Positions 48,743 through 57,893 of a stretch of 64,000 nt of DNA are shown here, one piece after another. Under the pieces are notes generated by a model, which was given only the letters and a program-made list of their open reading frames with translations, did not search any database and was not told the origin of the DNA. The translations under genes were made by a program, and so were the position numbers. This DNA comes from Halanaerobiales bacterium (GTDB lineage: Bacteria > Bacillota_F > Halanaerobiia > DY22613). Each line of letters begins with the position of its first letter. Positions within the stretch are counted from its first letter, which is position 1. Location of the stretch: assembly GCA_023128035.1 (NCBI GenBank), contig JAGMES010000005.1, positions 1-64,000 of the forward strand, in the 5' to 3' direction.

Positions 48743-49687
48743 TTATTGCCAACTTTTATACAATCCTTCTTTAATCTTATTTGCTAAAATACTAATTGAC
48801 TCCTTACTAATTTTAGCATCCAAATCAACAATGCTGTCCAGACACCTACACATTTCTATATACGCATTTAACTGACCAAACTGATCAAAAGCAACTAAAT
48901 AAAAATCTTTAGCTTTTAATGTATCATCATATACTTCTTCATTGAGCATTCCATGTATTAAATTACTATTAGCTATTACATAAGAATTATTCTGCTTCAT
49001 TGCAAATTTTTCAGCCTTATCAAGATATTCTTCTGCCAACTCACCTTCTCTAAGTCTTACATAAGTTGTAGCAATATTATTTAAGACATTAGAATCATTA
49101 TTATCTATGGCGTAAGCTTTTAAAAACACACCAAGTGCTTCATCATATTCTCCATCATACCAATAACAATTACCTAAAACAGTGATAATTTCTTTATAAG
49201 TTTTAGACTCCTTATCATTCTCAAGAATAACCATGGCTTCTTTGCAAAAATCCATTGCTTTTGTAATATTTGATTTTTCTTTATTTTTTAAATACATTTG
49301 CATATAAATCCAGGCTAAATTACCCAAACCAAAAGTTTTAAACTTTAAAGATTCTACGTTTACCAATCGCTTAAAAATGTGAATAGCTTCTTCAAATGAA
49401 CCTCGTTTTCCTAGAATAACTCCTTTTTTTCGTAGTAATTCAAGCTTTATTTCTAAATCATTTATTGCTTTACTATCTAATAATTCTTCAATTACTTCCA
49501 ATGCTTTTTTATAGTTTCCAAATTTATACAATCCTTCACTTTGTTGAATTAAAACTTCCGTCATCAATTTTTCATCATCTTTTGTTATGTATCCTGCTAT
49601 ACAAATATTTTCCATAAAATTGTCATAATCTTTTTTTTCTATACTTTTTCTCGCTTCATCCAAATACCCCTTAACATCCTTACACAC
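48743..49687 (-). CDS. TPR-repeat protein, possible RRNPP-type peptide receptor
   Basis: The 314-residue all-helical protein has about six to seven TPR-like repeats: YKFGNYKKALEVIEELL, RGSFEEAIHIFKRL, YWYDGEYDEALGVFLKAY, RLREGELAEEYLDKAEKFA and others. It has no DNA-binding domain and no enzyme motif, so it is closer to Rap than to PlcR or NprR. The start is GTG 49687 after AAAGGGG. It is upstream of the peptide gene and could bind the re-imported peptide. Confidence 0.6.
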   Translation of the reverse strand: MCKDVKGYLDEARKSIEKKDYDNFMENICIAGYITKDDEKLMTEVLIQQSEGLYKFGNYKKALEVIEELLDSKAINDLEIKLELLRKKGVILGKRGSFEEAIHIFKRLVNVESLKFKTFGLGNLAWIYMQMYLKNKEKSNITKAMDFCKEAMVILENDKESKTYKEIITVLGNCYWYDGEYDEALGVFLKAYAIDNNDSNVLNNIATTYVRLREGELAEEYLDKAEKFAMKQNNSYVIANSNLIHGMLNEEVYDDTLKAKDFYLVAFDQFGQLNAYIEMCRCLDSIVDLDAKISKESISILANKIKEGLYKSWQ

Positions 49688-50173
49688 GTCTACATCCCCT
49701 TTCCAATAAATAATAATTCATTTTTTATTATATCACCCAGAGACAATTAATTCAATATTTTTCTTTTATTTTTTACATTTTACTTCACATTTTCTTTAAT
49801 ATTAGATTTTATCAACAACTAAAAACAATACATCTTATCCTTTAGCAAAATATCTAATATTTTTACTACTCATCTTATCTTTATTCGCTTCTGAAAACAA
49901 ATCTAAAGTGTGCAAAATCTTTTGAATGGTTTTATACCTATGGCTGAAATAATCCTTTGATATTTAACTCAGAAACAAATACAAGGGAAATAAAGAGATT
50001 GTATGAAATAAATTAATCAAAAAACCGACTTAATATAAAGGCGTTCACCAAACCAAATTCTTAGTTAGTTAGTATAATCATGCTTCTTTTCGTCTGCCTT
50101 CTTTATCTAATTCATCTATTAACCAAGCTTGTAATACATAGGGCACGAAATGAAGATTACACATCTGCTATGT
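49688..50173. other. AT-rich gap between TPR gene and CRISPR trailer
   Basis: About 490 bp without a clear gene. A 28-codon frame on the minus strand (50164-50078; HFVPYVLQAWLIDELDKEG) ends right beside the oldest repeat and may be the tail of a lost gene. Nothing else was seen. Confidence 0.3.
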
Positions 50174-51850
50174 CATTGCGGATTTTAACCTGCGTGAGGT
50201 GCGACTTGCTTTAGATGGCTTTAATGTAGGACTTCAAATTTCAATCCACGCACCTGCGTGAGGTGCGACGTGAGCGTTCGTTTTATTTTTCGAACGTTCG
50301 GGCATTTCAATCCACGCACCTGCGTGAGGTGCGACTATGCTTGTGAGCAAAAACAATTCAGAGTAACCAGGATTTCAATCCACGCACCTGCGTGAGGTGC
50401 GACCGACGAAGGTATAATCAATGCTGCTAAGTTAGCAGATTTCAATCCACGCACCTGCGTGAGGTGCGACTTTATGCTGACGGTTGGAATGTCAAAACTG
50501 CTAGATTTCAATCCACGCACCTGCGTGAGGTGCGACAAAAGCAGCACTAGAAGCACTTGTAGAACAGAATATTTCAATCCACGCACCTGCGTGAGGTGCG
50601 ACTGAATAAAGAAAGTAAGACGATTGTTAGATTAAATTTCAATCCACGCACCTGCGTGAGGTGCGACGTCATGGAGTGGACAGGTGGAAATGATGCACAA
50701 GATTTCAATCCACGCACCTGCGTGAGGTGCGACGGGGTGTGAAATGCTATACATCAAAGATCAGTATAGATTTCAATCCACGCACCTGCGTGAGGTGCGA
50801 CTCAATATACATCACTTTTCACCTCTCAGCCATAATTTCAATCCACGCACCTGCGTGAGGTGCGACGCGTGAAGAACCTGAAAGCGGTAATCAAGGCTGG
50901 ATTTCAATCCACGCACCTGCGTGAGGTGCGACGAGGTGAGTAGATTGTCGTACACTTCATGCGAAGATTTCAATCCACGCACCTGCGTGAGGTGCGACAG
51001 TTTATTTAATAGAGCAAAATCTTTGCTTTATATTTCAATCCACGCACCTGCGTGAGGTGCGACACTATGATTTTTCTGAAAGAGTTACTTCTGATAATTT
51101 CAATCCACGCACCTGCGTGAGGTGCGACTAAACAACAATCCGATAGCTTTAATCTTCCTGGTATTTCAATCCACGCACCTGCGTGAGGTGCGACGAGTAG
51201 AACGAGAGGCTTTTCCATTGTATAGAGTATTTCAATCCACGCACCTGCGTGAGGTGCGACTAGTCCACCCCAAATCTTTTAGCACTTCTATGGATTTCAA
51301 TCCACGCACCTGCGTGAGGTGCGACTTAGTGGGTATAGAGCTTACAGATGAAATTGAGATATTTCAATCCACGCACCTGCGTGAGGTGCGACTGCAGGAT
51401 GATGTGAAAAGAAAGATCTTAGACAATTTCAATCCACGCACCTGCGTGAGGTGCGACATTCAGTTTCTAGGTCTTTCTTTTCTATTACAATTTCAATCCA
51501 CGCACCTGCGTGAGGTGCGACGTATGAGGGAGCTATATTTGTGTAGTAGATCGGAGATTTCAATCCACGCACCTGCGTGAGGTGCGACGGATGGTCTTTG
51601 GATGATGTAGTAGAAAAAACAGATTTCAATCCACGCACCTGCGTGAGGTGCGACCGTCGAAGAATTGCCCCATATTGAGCATATTTCTTATTTCAATCCA
51701 CGCACCTGCGTGAGGTGCGACCGGAGTTTTTATAATGAAAGGAGAGAGCTATATGTGAGGTGCGACGCACCTGCGTGAGGTGCGACTCAGCTATCCCAAC
51801 CCTTGATGCAGCTATTCAAAGAGGTGCGACGCACCTGCGTGAGGTGCGAC
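50174..51850 (-). CRISPR. Type I-C CRISPR array, 26 repeats and 25 spacers
   Basis: The 32-nt repeat reads (minus strand) GTCGCACCTCACGCAGGTGC then GTGGATTGAAAT, typical of I-C. Spacers are 32-36 nt. Twenty-three repeats (50238-51721) are identical by eye. The trailer-end repeat at 50174-50205 is degenerate over its left third. The two leader-proximal repeats (51755-51786, 51819-51850) keep the first 20 nt, but their last 12 nt are replaced by a second copy of the repeat's own start. The leader is on the right, so transcription is leftward. Confidence 0.98.
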
Positions 51851-52021
51851 ACCGACCGTTATAAACTCTGTAATACCAACACTTCATTTCACTGTTTCCG
51901 CGAACCTCAAAAATAATTTATATTTTCACAACTATTTTTGAACATTTTTCACGAAAACCTAAGCGTAGCCTAATGTGCGAACCTCCTAGGGTTTTTATGT
52001 GCACTTGACATTCGCACAATT
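51851..52021 (-). promoter_or_regulatory. CRISPR leader of the main array
   Basis: The 170-bp AT-rich segment lies between cas2 and the first repeat. It contains an inverted pair, GTGCGAA/TTCGCAC, and the CCCTAGGAGG block. It is conserved in the second leader at 57691-57862, which supports its identity. Confidence 0.85.
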
Positions 52022-52312
52022 CTATATCATTAAGAAACCTTCAGGATCATATGCTTCTTTTGCACCGACATGTTCTACTCTTTTTTTCCAATTCTTACCT
52101 AAATAATAATATCTTAAACTATCTTTCTCTTGATTGATTATTTTTTCTAATCCATGTTTGAGTTCAGCAAATTGAGTAGGGTCTACGAGACATTCAAAAA
52201 CTGAATTTTGTACCCTTTGCCCATAATTTTTACATTGCTTAGCCACTAATCGTAACCTTTTTTTGCCTGCAGGATCTATTGTGCTTACATCGTAAGTAAC
52301 CAATACCATCAT
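52022..52312 (-). CDS. cas2: CRISPR-associated endoribonuclease Cas2
   Basis: The 96-residue ferredoxin-fold protein has VTYDVSTIDPAGKKRLR with the conserved Asp, YGQRVQNSVFECLVD, and an YYLG strand. With Cas1 it forms the spacer integrase. It follows cas1 by 16 bp and directly precedes the leader. Its last residues (GFLMI) are echoed in a remnant at 57.87 kb. Confidence 0.97.
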   Translation of the reverse strand: MMVLVTYDVSTIDPAGKKRLRLVAKQCKNYGQRVQNSVFECLVDPTQFAELKHGLEKIINQEKDSLRYYYLGKNWKKRVEHVGAKEAYDPEGFLMI

Positions 52313-52328
52313 TATATCTTACCCCTTT

Positions 52329-53360
52329 CTATCTACATAAAAAAGGTGGATACTCTTCTAAATCTCCTCGCAAAAACCTTGCAAATAACAAAGCCTGAGC
52401 ATAAGGAATAAGGCCTATTTCAATTTTTTCATTCAAAAAAGGATGTTTTATTTCTTCTCTTTTTCGCTTTTGCCATGATGTAATAACCTGTTTTTTTGTA
52501 TCCGAATCCATTATTATTCCACCAGATTCTTTTTGCAGAAAACCTGTTCCCTTAATTTGTTTACGATTTATTAAAGTTAATACAATACGGTCTACCAAAT
52601 AAGGACGGAGTTCCTCCATCAAATCAAGTGCCAAACTTGCCCTTCCTGGTCGATCTCTATGTAAAAAACCTACGTATGGATCAAGTCCTACACTTTCAAG
52701 AGCTGACTGCACATCATGTGCTAATACTGTATACAAAAAAGATAACAAAGCATTCAGATTATCCCTCGGTGGCCTGCGAGTCCTTTCGTGCATAAAAAAA
52801 CTTTCTTTCTGTGTAAGGATCAATTCATCAAAAACAGAAAAATACTCTCTAGCAGCAACACCTTCCACTCCCATCAATTCATCCAAACTAATACATTTTT
52901 CTACACGTTCTGTTTTACGTGTGAATTTTTCGATAACACTCATAATTGAAGTTGAATTAATAGCAGAATTATGATCCCTTACAGCTCTTTTTAGAATAGC
53001 TCTACAGTTTAATATTTTACCTAGTACACAATTTTTTGCAATATCTAAAGACTCTTTTTCTTGATCTGCTCTTCGATACTGCTCTCTTCTTAAAAGCACA
53101 TTTCCAGATACTTTACCAGTTACTCTTGCATAAAATCGTCCATACTCACTTAAAAATGATAATCCAACATTTCTCTCAGCACATAATTTCATCAACGCTG
53201 GACTTGCACCTATATATCCAAATGCTACAATCCCCTCTAAATTATGAATCGGTATTCGAAAAATTTCTGAATTATCCACCTTAACAACAACATTTTCCCC
53301 ATCTTTAGTAAGATATGAGTCAGGAGTAGTTACATAAAGTACATTCAACAACTTTCTCAT
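52329..53360 (-). CDS. cas1: CRISPR-associated integrase Cas1 (type I-C)
   Basis: The 343-residue protein shows the N-terminal beta domain and the helical catalytic domain. The metal ligands Glu, His and Asp are in LMGVEGVAAREYF, VGLDPYVGFLHRDRPGR and LALDLMEELRP. It acquires spacers with Cas2 and Cas4. It overlaps cas4 by 4 bases (ATGA). Confidence 0.97.
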   Translation of the reverse strand: MRKLLNVLYVTTPDSYLTKDGENVVVKVDNSEIFRIPIHNLEGIVAFGYIGASPALMKLCAERNVGLSFLSEYGRFYARVTGKVSGNVLLRREQYRRADQEKESLDIAKNCVLGKILNCRAILKRAVRDHNSAINSTSIMSVIEKFTRKTERVEKCISLDELMGVEGVAAREYFSVFDELILTQKESFFMHERTRRPPRDNLNALLSFLYTVLAHDVQSALESVGLDPYVGFLHRDRPGRASLALDLMEELRPYLVDRIVLTLINRKQIKGTGFLQKESGGIIMDSDTKKQVITSWQKRKREEIKHPFLNEKIEIGLIPYAQALLFARFLRGDLEEYPPFLCR

Positions 53361-54028
53361 TCTTCTGCTACCACCTTTTTTATGTACTCTTTCACCTTTT
53401 TCTTTTTACTAGTAAGCTTTGGTTGGCATATCTCTTTCATCGAACATAAATCGCAATGTTTTCCAAACTTCGCTTTAGGTGTTTTTCCTTCCTCAAAAGC
53501 CAGGTGCATTCTATCTGCAAGATTTTGAACCAGTGTTCTTAATTCATTATCTAAAACAACTTCAGACCGTCGTTTTATCGTATTGTAAAATAGATAACCC
53601 TTATCAATTGTTACATTCAGCATTTCTTCCAAACATATTGCCTGCGCACATAGCTGTACTTCATCTCTTTTATCAGTTTTTGGTTTACCCCTCTTATACT
53701 CAACAGGTATTGGTGTCCATTGACCATCTTTTGCTTTCAAACTTATACCCTTTGAATTTGTCTTTACAAACTCGATAACATCTGCGATTCCATATAATCC
53801 TAATTTGTATGATGAAAGGGGTACAGAGCGAGAAATAACAATGTCCCCTCTTGTCTCAACTATAAATGGGTCATCTGCTCGCTCATGTATATGTTTGCCT
53901 TCTATCGTCCTTACATTTTCCTGCCATTGTTTCTCAATATGTATCAATGCCCATTGTCTTTCACAAAAGAAAAAATGTTGAATACCAGATAACATCAACA
54001 AATCATCTTCTACATAGCGAATTTTCAT
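53357..54028 (-). CDS. cas4: CRISPR-associated exonuclease Cas4
   Basis: The 223-residue RecB-type nuclease has the first cluster Cys in HFFFCERQWALIHIE and three more in HCDLCSMKEICQP, enough for a 4Fe-4S cluster. The nuclease residues are seen in GIADVIEF and VEYKRGKPK. In I-C systems it processes prespacer ends and selects PAM. It overlaps cas7 by 4 bases. Confidence 0.96.
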   Translation of the reverse strand: MKIRYVEDDLLMLSGIQHFFFCERQWALIHIEKQWQENVRTIEGKHIHERADDPFIVETRGDIVISRSVPLSSYKLGLYGIADVIEFVKTNSKGISLKAKDGQWTPIPVEYKRGKPKTDKRDEVQLCAQAICLEEMLNVTIDKGYLFYNTIKRRSEVVLDNELRTLVQNLADRMHLAFEEGKTPKAKFGKHCDLCSMKEICQPKLTSKKKKVKEYIKKVVAEE

Positions 54029-54882
54029 AACTTTTCAATCAGAGTTACACCATTTGGTACTGATTCACTATCAATCACTACCTCATAATCAGTGAAAGAC
54101 CTAGCAGGTAAGTTTTTGTCTTTTCTTCCTACGTGAATAAGTTCAAATAATCTGTGAGCTGGTGCATTCCCTAATTCAGTTTGATGTTCAAAAACAATTA
54201 ATTTGCGTACTGCCATTTTGCCTCTTGCCGCAGAATGATCATGCTCAAACATATTAATGACTGCTTCCCACAATAATTCCAAATCCTCCTGAGTAAAGTG
54301 TGTTTTCTCAGCAAGAAAAGCAGATACGTAACCTTCTGCTCTATATAGTGCATATGGTACGATATGTTTTCTACCCATAGAACGCCCTTTTTCTGCATCT
54401 TTTGCGTTGGCTACTGCCATCCTAGTAATAGTTATTTCCTGCTGACTAATAGGATCAATACTTTTTGCAAAATTGAATTGAATAGGTCCTCTTACCTGCC
54501 CACAATTTACTTTAGTTGACATAACTGCGCCAAAAGCTCTTACATCATAAAAATTTTCACACATAAATAAAGTCAAATTCTCTTCATTTCCTTTTACCGC
54601 TTTCTTGTCCTTAGGATCTAACTTCAGCTCTTTATATGCTTCCTCATTAAAATTGTTTAACACAGCGCCTTCCTTAACATAAATCCTATAACCAGTACTG
54701 TCTTTTTTTGCTACCTCCACATAATTTCTAACCTTTCTTTTTAAACAAACATCAGTTACAATCCCATGACCTGTCTCATAGTCAATCCTGGGCATATTTC
54801 CAGCATCTGGATCTCCATTAGGATTTCCATTCTCTACATCAAACAAAACAACAAACTCATACCTCTTTTCTATTCTATTCAT
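54025..54882 (-). CDS. cas7c: Type I-C Cascade backbone protein Cas7 (Csd2)
   Basis: The 285-residue Csd2/Csh2-family RRM protein starts RYEFVVLFDVENGNPNGDPD with the family's glycine/asparagine loop and contains VNCGQVRGPIQFNFAKS. It polymerises along the crRNA. It overlaps cas8c by 8 bases. Confidence 0.96.
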   Translation of the reverse strand: MNRIEKRYEFVVLFDVENGNPNGDPDAGNMPRIDYETGHGIVTDVCLKRKVRNYVEVAKKDSTGYRIYVKEGAVLNNFNEEAYKELKLDPKDKKAVKGNEENLTLFMCENFYDVRAFGAVMSTKVNCGQVRGPIQFNFAKSIDPISQQEITITRMAVANAKDAEKGRSMGRKHIVPYALYRAEGYVSAFLAEKTHFTQEDLELLWEAVINMFEHDHSAARGKMAVRKLIVFEHQTELGNAPAHRLFELIHVGRKDKNLPARSFTDYEVVIDSESVPNGVTLIEKL

Positions 54883-56635
54883 TTTCGGTTTCCCCCTCGT
54901 TTTGAGTTTCGCTTTTCTTATAAAGAGCTGGCCTTTGATGATAATATCCTAAAATAAACAAACCCTGTTCCTCTGAATTTAAATGAGTTGGAAATTCATT
55001 TACACCCTGCAATATCTCCTGAATGTTTTTATCACTTATATAACCATACTTACCCTTAGAGATATGGTGCTGGGTTAATTTCATTAATACTGGAAAAACT
55101 GCTCTCGGAGAAGCTGATGCTGTCCCAAAGTATCTATCCTTAATAGTAGTATTCAGTTTGACGTCAGCAGCATCTGTCTGTGCTTTTTCTAATACTGCAA
55201 ACAAACGACCCAGCCGATATGCAATATTCGTATTCTGAAGATTTAAACTCACTGTAATCATCCCTTCCTTCTCCACATCATTTTGCAATCTGGCGTTTCT
55301 TTTTAAAATTGCTTTGATTATACCCACACGAATGTCATTAATCTCACCATCTGCTCTTATGCGATTTACAATTGCATAAAACAGACCTTGAGGATAAGCT
55401 GTACCAGTAAACACACTTTTCATTAATGCACCACTTAACATCGGAGCCGCTTCTTTTTTTTGTGCATTTCTTGGTATAGTCTCATAAATAATACGAGGTA
55501 TAGGTATGATCTCTTGGCGCATATTAATAATTTGCATGTCTTCATGATGCTGCCATACTTTTTGAATAAGTTGACCAAAACTATCTCTGTACCAAAATCT
55601 TATAGATATTCTCGCATTATTTGGCGACAATCCGAGTATATAGAAATTAACATCTGCTTTTTGTTGTATAGGTTTTCCATTCTTCAGACAACTTAATGAA
55701 TCTTTGACATAAGCCGTTATCGCTGAATCATGGGTTACTTCTACTTCTTCCTGCTTTTTAGGTGCGAATAATTCCAAAAGTAAATTTTCACACATTCCTC
55801 CTGTATCTTCAGCCCAAAAAACAGTTGTAGCATCTCCTATCTGTAAACGATGTTTTGTATTGCTTAACATATAGTTCAGTGCAGTTGTGTATCCAAATGC
55901 TACTGATTCCCCAACAGGTGATATATAACCCTGTGTCTTTTGATATGATTCAAATGCTTTAGCATTTACCCCTACCAATGTGGCTCCAGCTGCATTGGTG
56001 TTTCTTATACCCTTAATTCCTGGATGAATTCTTACTATTGACTCTTGTTTACCAGTAACTAAACATTGACCCTTAACGTCATTTTCTAACATCGTACAAT
56101 GCTTCTTCCAAGCTTTCAAAATTTCAGTATCCTGATGTAGATATCCTGTTTCACAATCAAGTTTAAAAGCCATATTGCCACTCTTACTCTTTTGAAGAAA
56201 ATCTAATTTGCTCTTTATAACTTCATTTGATAAACATTCATCCGAATTCCAATTTTGGAAAAAATTCAGGATTGCCCTGCACTTGTCATTATCAACACCT
56301 TGCAAGATTTTTTCATGGAGTTCTTTACTCTTTATGAAATTACCTTTTGTCATCTCTGTTTTTTTTGAATCAAAATTACAACCAAATATGTACTTACTAT
56401 TATCACTCATAAAATAGGGAAACAATCCACTTGCACGCTTTTTCTGTTCTGGAACAATTAGCTCTATCCAGTTTATTTTTCCCTCTCCAAGCGGTGTAAT
56501 ATCAAGCAATTCTCCATTTTTAGAAAGGCTAACTAAAAAGTTAACTTTAGCCATACTGTACCCCGGTTCAGATATCTCAATTTCTGGATCATTGAGCAAT
56601 ATATTATAATAGTCATATAATGCTTGTATAATCAA
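54875..56635 (-). CDS. cas8c: Type I-C Cascade large subunit Cas8c (Csd1)
   Basis: The 586-residue protein fits Csd1: KVNFLVSLSKNGELLDI at the N-terminus, then SDNSKYIFGC, CLVTGKQESIVRIHPGIKGI and GDATTVFWAEDTGG. The C-terminus is RLGRLFAVLEKAQTDA, followed by FILGYYHQR. It recognises PAM and helps open target DNA; an internal Cas11-like start is common in I-C. Confidence 0.95.
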   Translation of the reverse strand: MIIQALYDYYNILLNDPEIEISEPGYSMAKVNFLVSLSKNGELLDITPLGEGKINWIELIVPEQKKRASGLFPYFMSDNSKYIFGCNFDSKKTEMTKGNFIKSKELHEKILQGVDNDKCRAILNFFQNWNSDECLSNEVIKSKLDFLQKSKSGNMAFKLDCETGYLHQDTEILKAWKKHCTMLENDVKGQCLVTGKQESIVRIHPGIKGIRNTNAAGATLVGVNAKAFESYQKTQGYISPVGESVAFGYTTALNYMLSNTKHRLQIGDATTVFWAEDTGGMCENLLLELFAPKKQEEVEVTHDSAITAYVKDSLSCLKNGKPIQQKADVNFYILGLSPNNARISIRFWYRDSFGQLIQKVWQHHEDMQIINMRQEIIPIPRIIYETIPRNAQKKEAAPMLSGALMKSVFTGTAYPQGLFYAIVNRIRADGEINDIRVGIIKAILKRNARLQNDVEKEGMITVSLNLQNTNIAYRLGRLFAVLEKAQTDAADVKLNTTIKDRYFGTASASPRAVFPVLMKLTQHHISKGKYGYISDKNIQEILQGVNEFPTHLNSEEQGLFILGYYHQRPALYKKSETQNEGETENE

Positions 56636-56647
56636 AATCTCACCCCC

Positions 56648-57292
56648 TTACAGTTTTGGAATCTCAATTATACCATTTTGCATTTGTGCCCTGAAGAATT
56701 TAGGTGTCATATCATTTTCAAAATCGATATCCCAGAGCATCCAGCCCAGATCCTTTTCTTTTTCATTGCTATAGTAGGATTCTGGTATCTCTTCTTCCAT
56801 AAATTCGAAATTTACTGGAAACTCCCTACATCCAAAGTAGGGCTGATGAAAACATTGCCCCCGTCTTGCTCGACGTAAAAATATATTATAGTGTTTCTCT
56901 GATGTATCCTCTTCTCCAGCTTGTCCTGTCATTTCAAAATGTGCTTCAATTACATAAGCTACATTTTTTAATAGCAAAGTTGCTCTCTGTGCTCTTTCTG
57001 AATTAGTATTTTGATATAGCTCAACTTGTTGCCCATTCATAGCCTTTTTAACATTTGCAACAGATATAATACCTGTTACCTCATTACGACGAATATTATC
57101 AAATACGATCGGATTTAACACATGAATCTTATCAACCACCCATTTAATTGCAGGTTTCCAATGAATTGCTTCTAGTATACCTCTCGCAGCAGAAGGGGTT
57201 ATGACATCATAACTCACCCGTTCTACTTTCATCTCTGGCCTGCTAAAGCAAGCATAATCACCCCATACCTTTAATTTAATTCCATATCCCAT
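56648..57292 (-). CDS. cas5c: Type I-C crRNA endonuclease Cas5c (Cas5d)
   Basis: The 214-residue RAMP protein begins IKLKVWGDYACFSRPEMK and has the SYDVITPSAARGILEAIHWK stretch and a C-terminal FFRAQMQNGIIEIP. In I-C it replaces Cas6: it cuts the repeat and keeps an 11-nt 5' handle. That makes it the enzyme that must recognise the two altered repeats. It is separated from cas3 by a 600-bp scarred gap instead of being adjacent. Confidence 0.96.
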   Translation of the reverse strand: MGYGIKLKVWGDYACFSRPEMKVERVSYDVITPSAARGILEAIHWKPAIKWVVDKIHVLNPIVFDNIRRNEVTGIISVANVKKAMNGQQVELYQNTNSERAQRATLLLKNVAYVIEAHFEMTGQAGEEDTSEKHYNIFLRRARRGQCFHQPYFGCREFPVNFEFMEEEIPESYYSNEKEKDLGWMLWDIDFENDMTPKFFRAQMQNGIIEIPKL

Positions 57293-57324
57293 CTTTTTTC
57301 CTCCTTTCTACAGAGTTATACAAT

Positions 57325-57435
57325 ATTTTGTAAATTATCCCCATTGTTCACAATCCCCGTATGTTCATTGTAAGGTTTTTTCAAAATCAATTGGATATAA
57401 TCCACCTGTTCCAACAACTTCCTGAACTCATTTTC
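57325..57435 (-). pseudogene. Remnant of a second cas3 3' end
   Basis: This stretch matches the last part of cas3 (57918-58055), including GTATGTTCATTGTA and CAACTTCCTGAACTCATTTT, with mismatches and a deletion of about 30 bases. It lies just upstream of cas5. It marks an earlier cas3 next to cas5. Confidence 0.8.
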
Positions 57436-57593
57436 TTTTGGTTCACCCTCACATATATGAATGGAAAACACAATTCTTGCTCTTTTTCATTTAATCGGAA
57501 TTAAGTTACTAATTCCTTGTTTATACATATAATAAATATTCGTCATCCCCCTTTTTTCCCCTTCTTATTCTCTGAAAAATTATAAACCTATAG
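57436..57593. other. AT-rich gap between cas3 remnant and mini-array
   Basis: About 160 bp. No gene, repeat or promoter is recognisable. It may hold decayed spacers or old cas3 sequence. Confidence 0.4.
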
Positions 57594-57690
57594 ATGTAAA
57601 TCCACGCACCCGCACGGGATGCGACCATTTCTTATTACGAGATGTATAAATTAAGACTATTTCAATCCACGCACCCGCACGGGGTGCGAC
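57594..57690 (-). CRISPR. Two-repeat CRISPR mini-array between cas3 and cas5
   Basis: Two repeats, at 57594-57625 (degenerate left end) and 57659-57690 (intact), enclose one 33-nt spacer. On the minus strand they read GTCGCACCCCGTGCGGGTGC then GTGGATTGAAAT. The stem differs from the main array's, but with paired changes on both arms, so the fold is kept. Directly right of it lies a second leader. Confidence 0.9.
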
Positions 57691-57862
57691 CTACCATAGA
57701 AAAACCCAGTATTCTCAATGCTTCATTTCACATTTTCCGCAAACCTCAATAATACCATCAATTTTCACATCTATTTTGAAGTCTTTTTCGTGAAAATCTT
57801 TGTGTAGCCTTATGCGCAAACCTCCTAGGGTTTTTATGTGCACTTCACATTCTCAAAATTTC
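57691..57862 (-). promoter_or_regulatory. Second CRISPR leader
   Basis: It is collinear with the main leader: CTTCATTTCAC, TTTCCGC(G/A)AACCTCAA, a TTTTCACA block, and CAAACCTCCTAGGGTTTTTA all recur. At its right end the homology runs to what would be the cas2 stop; ALMV-stop here echoes the FLMI end of Cas2. Confidence 0.85.
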
Positions 57863-57893
57863 ACACCATTAAAGCCTGCATTTTCTCTTTTTC

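Noticed and set aside
50335..51638. Several open frames across the CRISPR array with repeated motifs such as VAPHAGAWIEI or FQSTHLREV
   Set aside because: They are translations of the CRISPR repeat in different frames, with spacer-encoded residues between; they are not genes.
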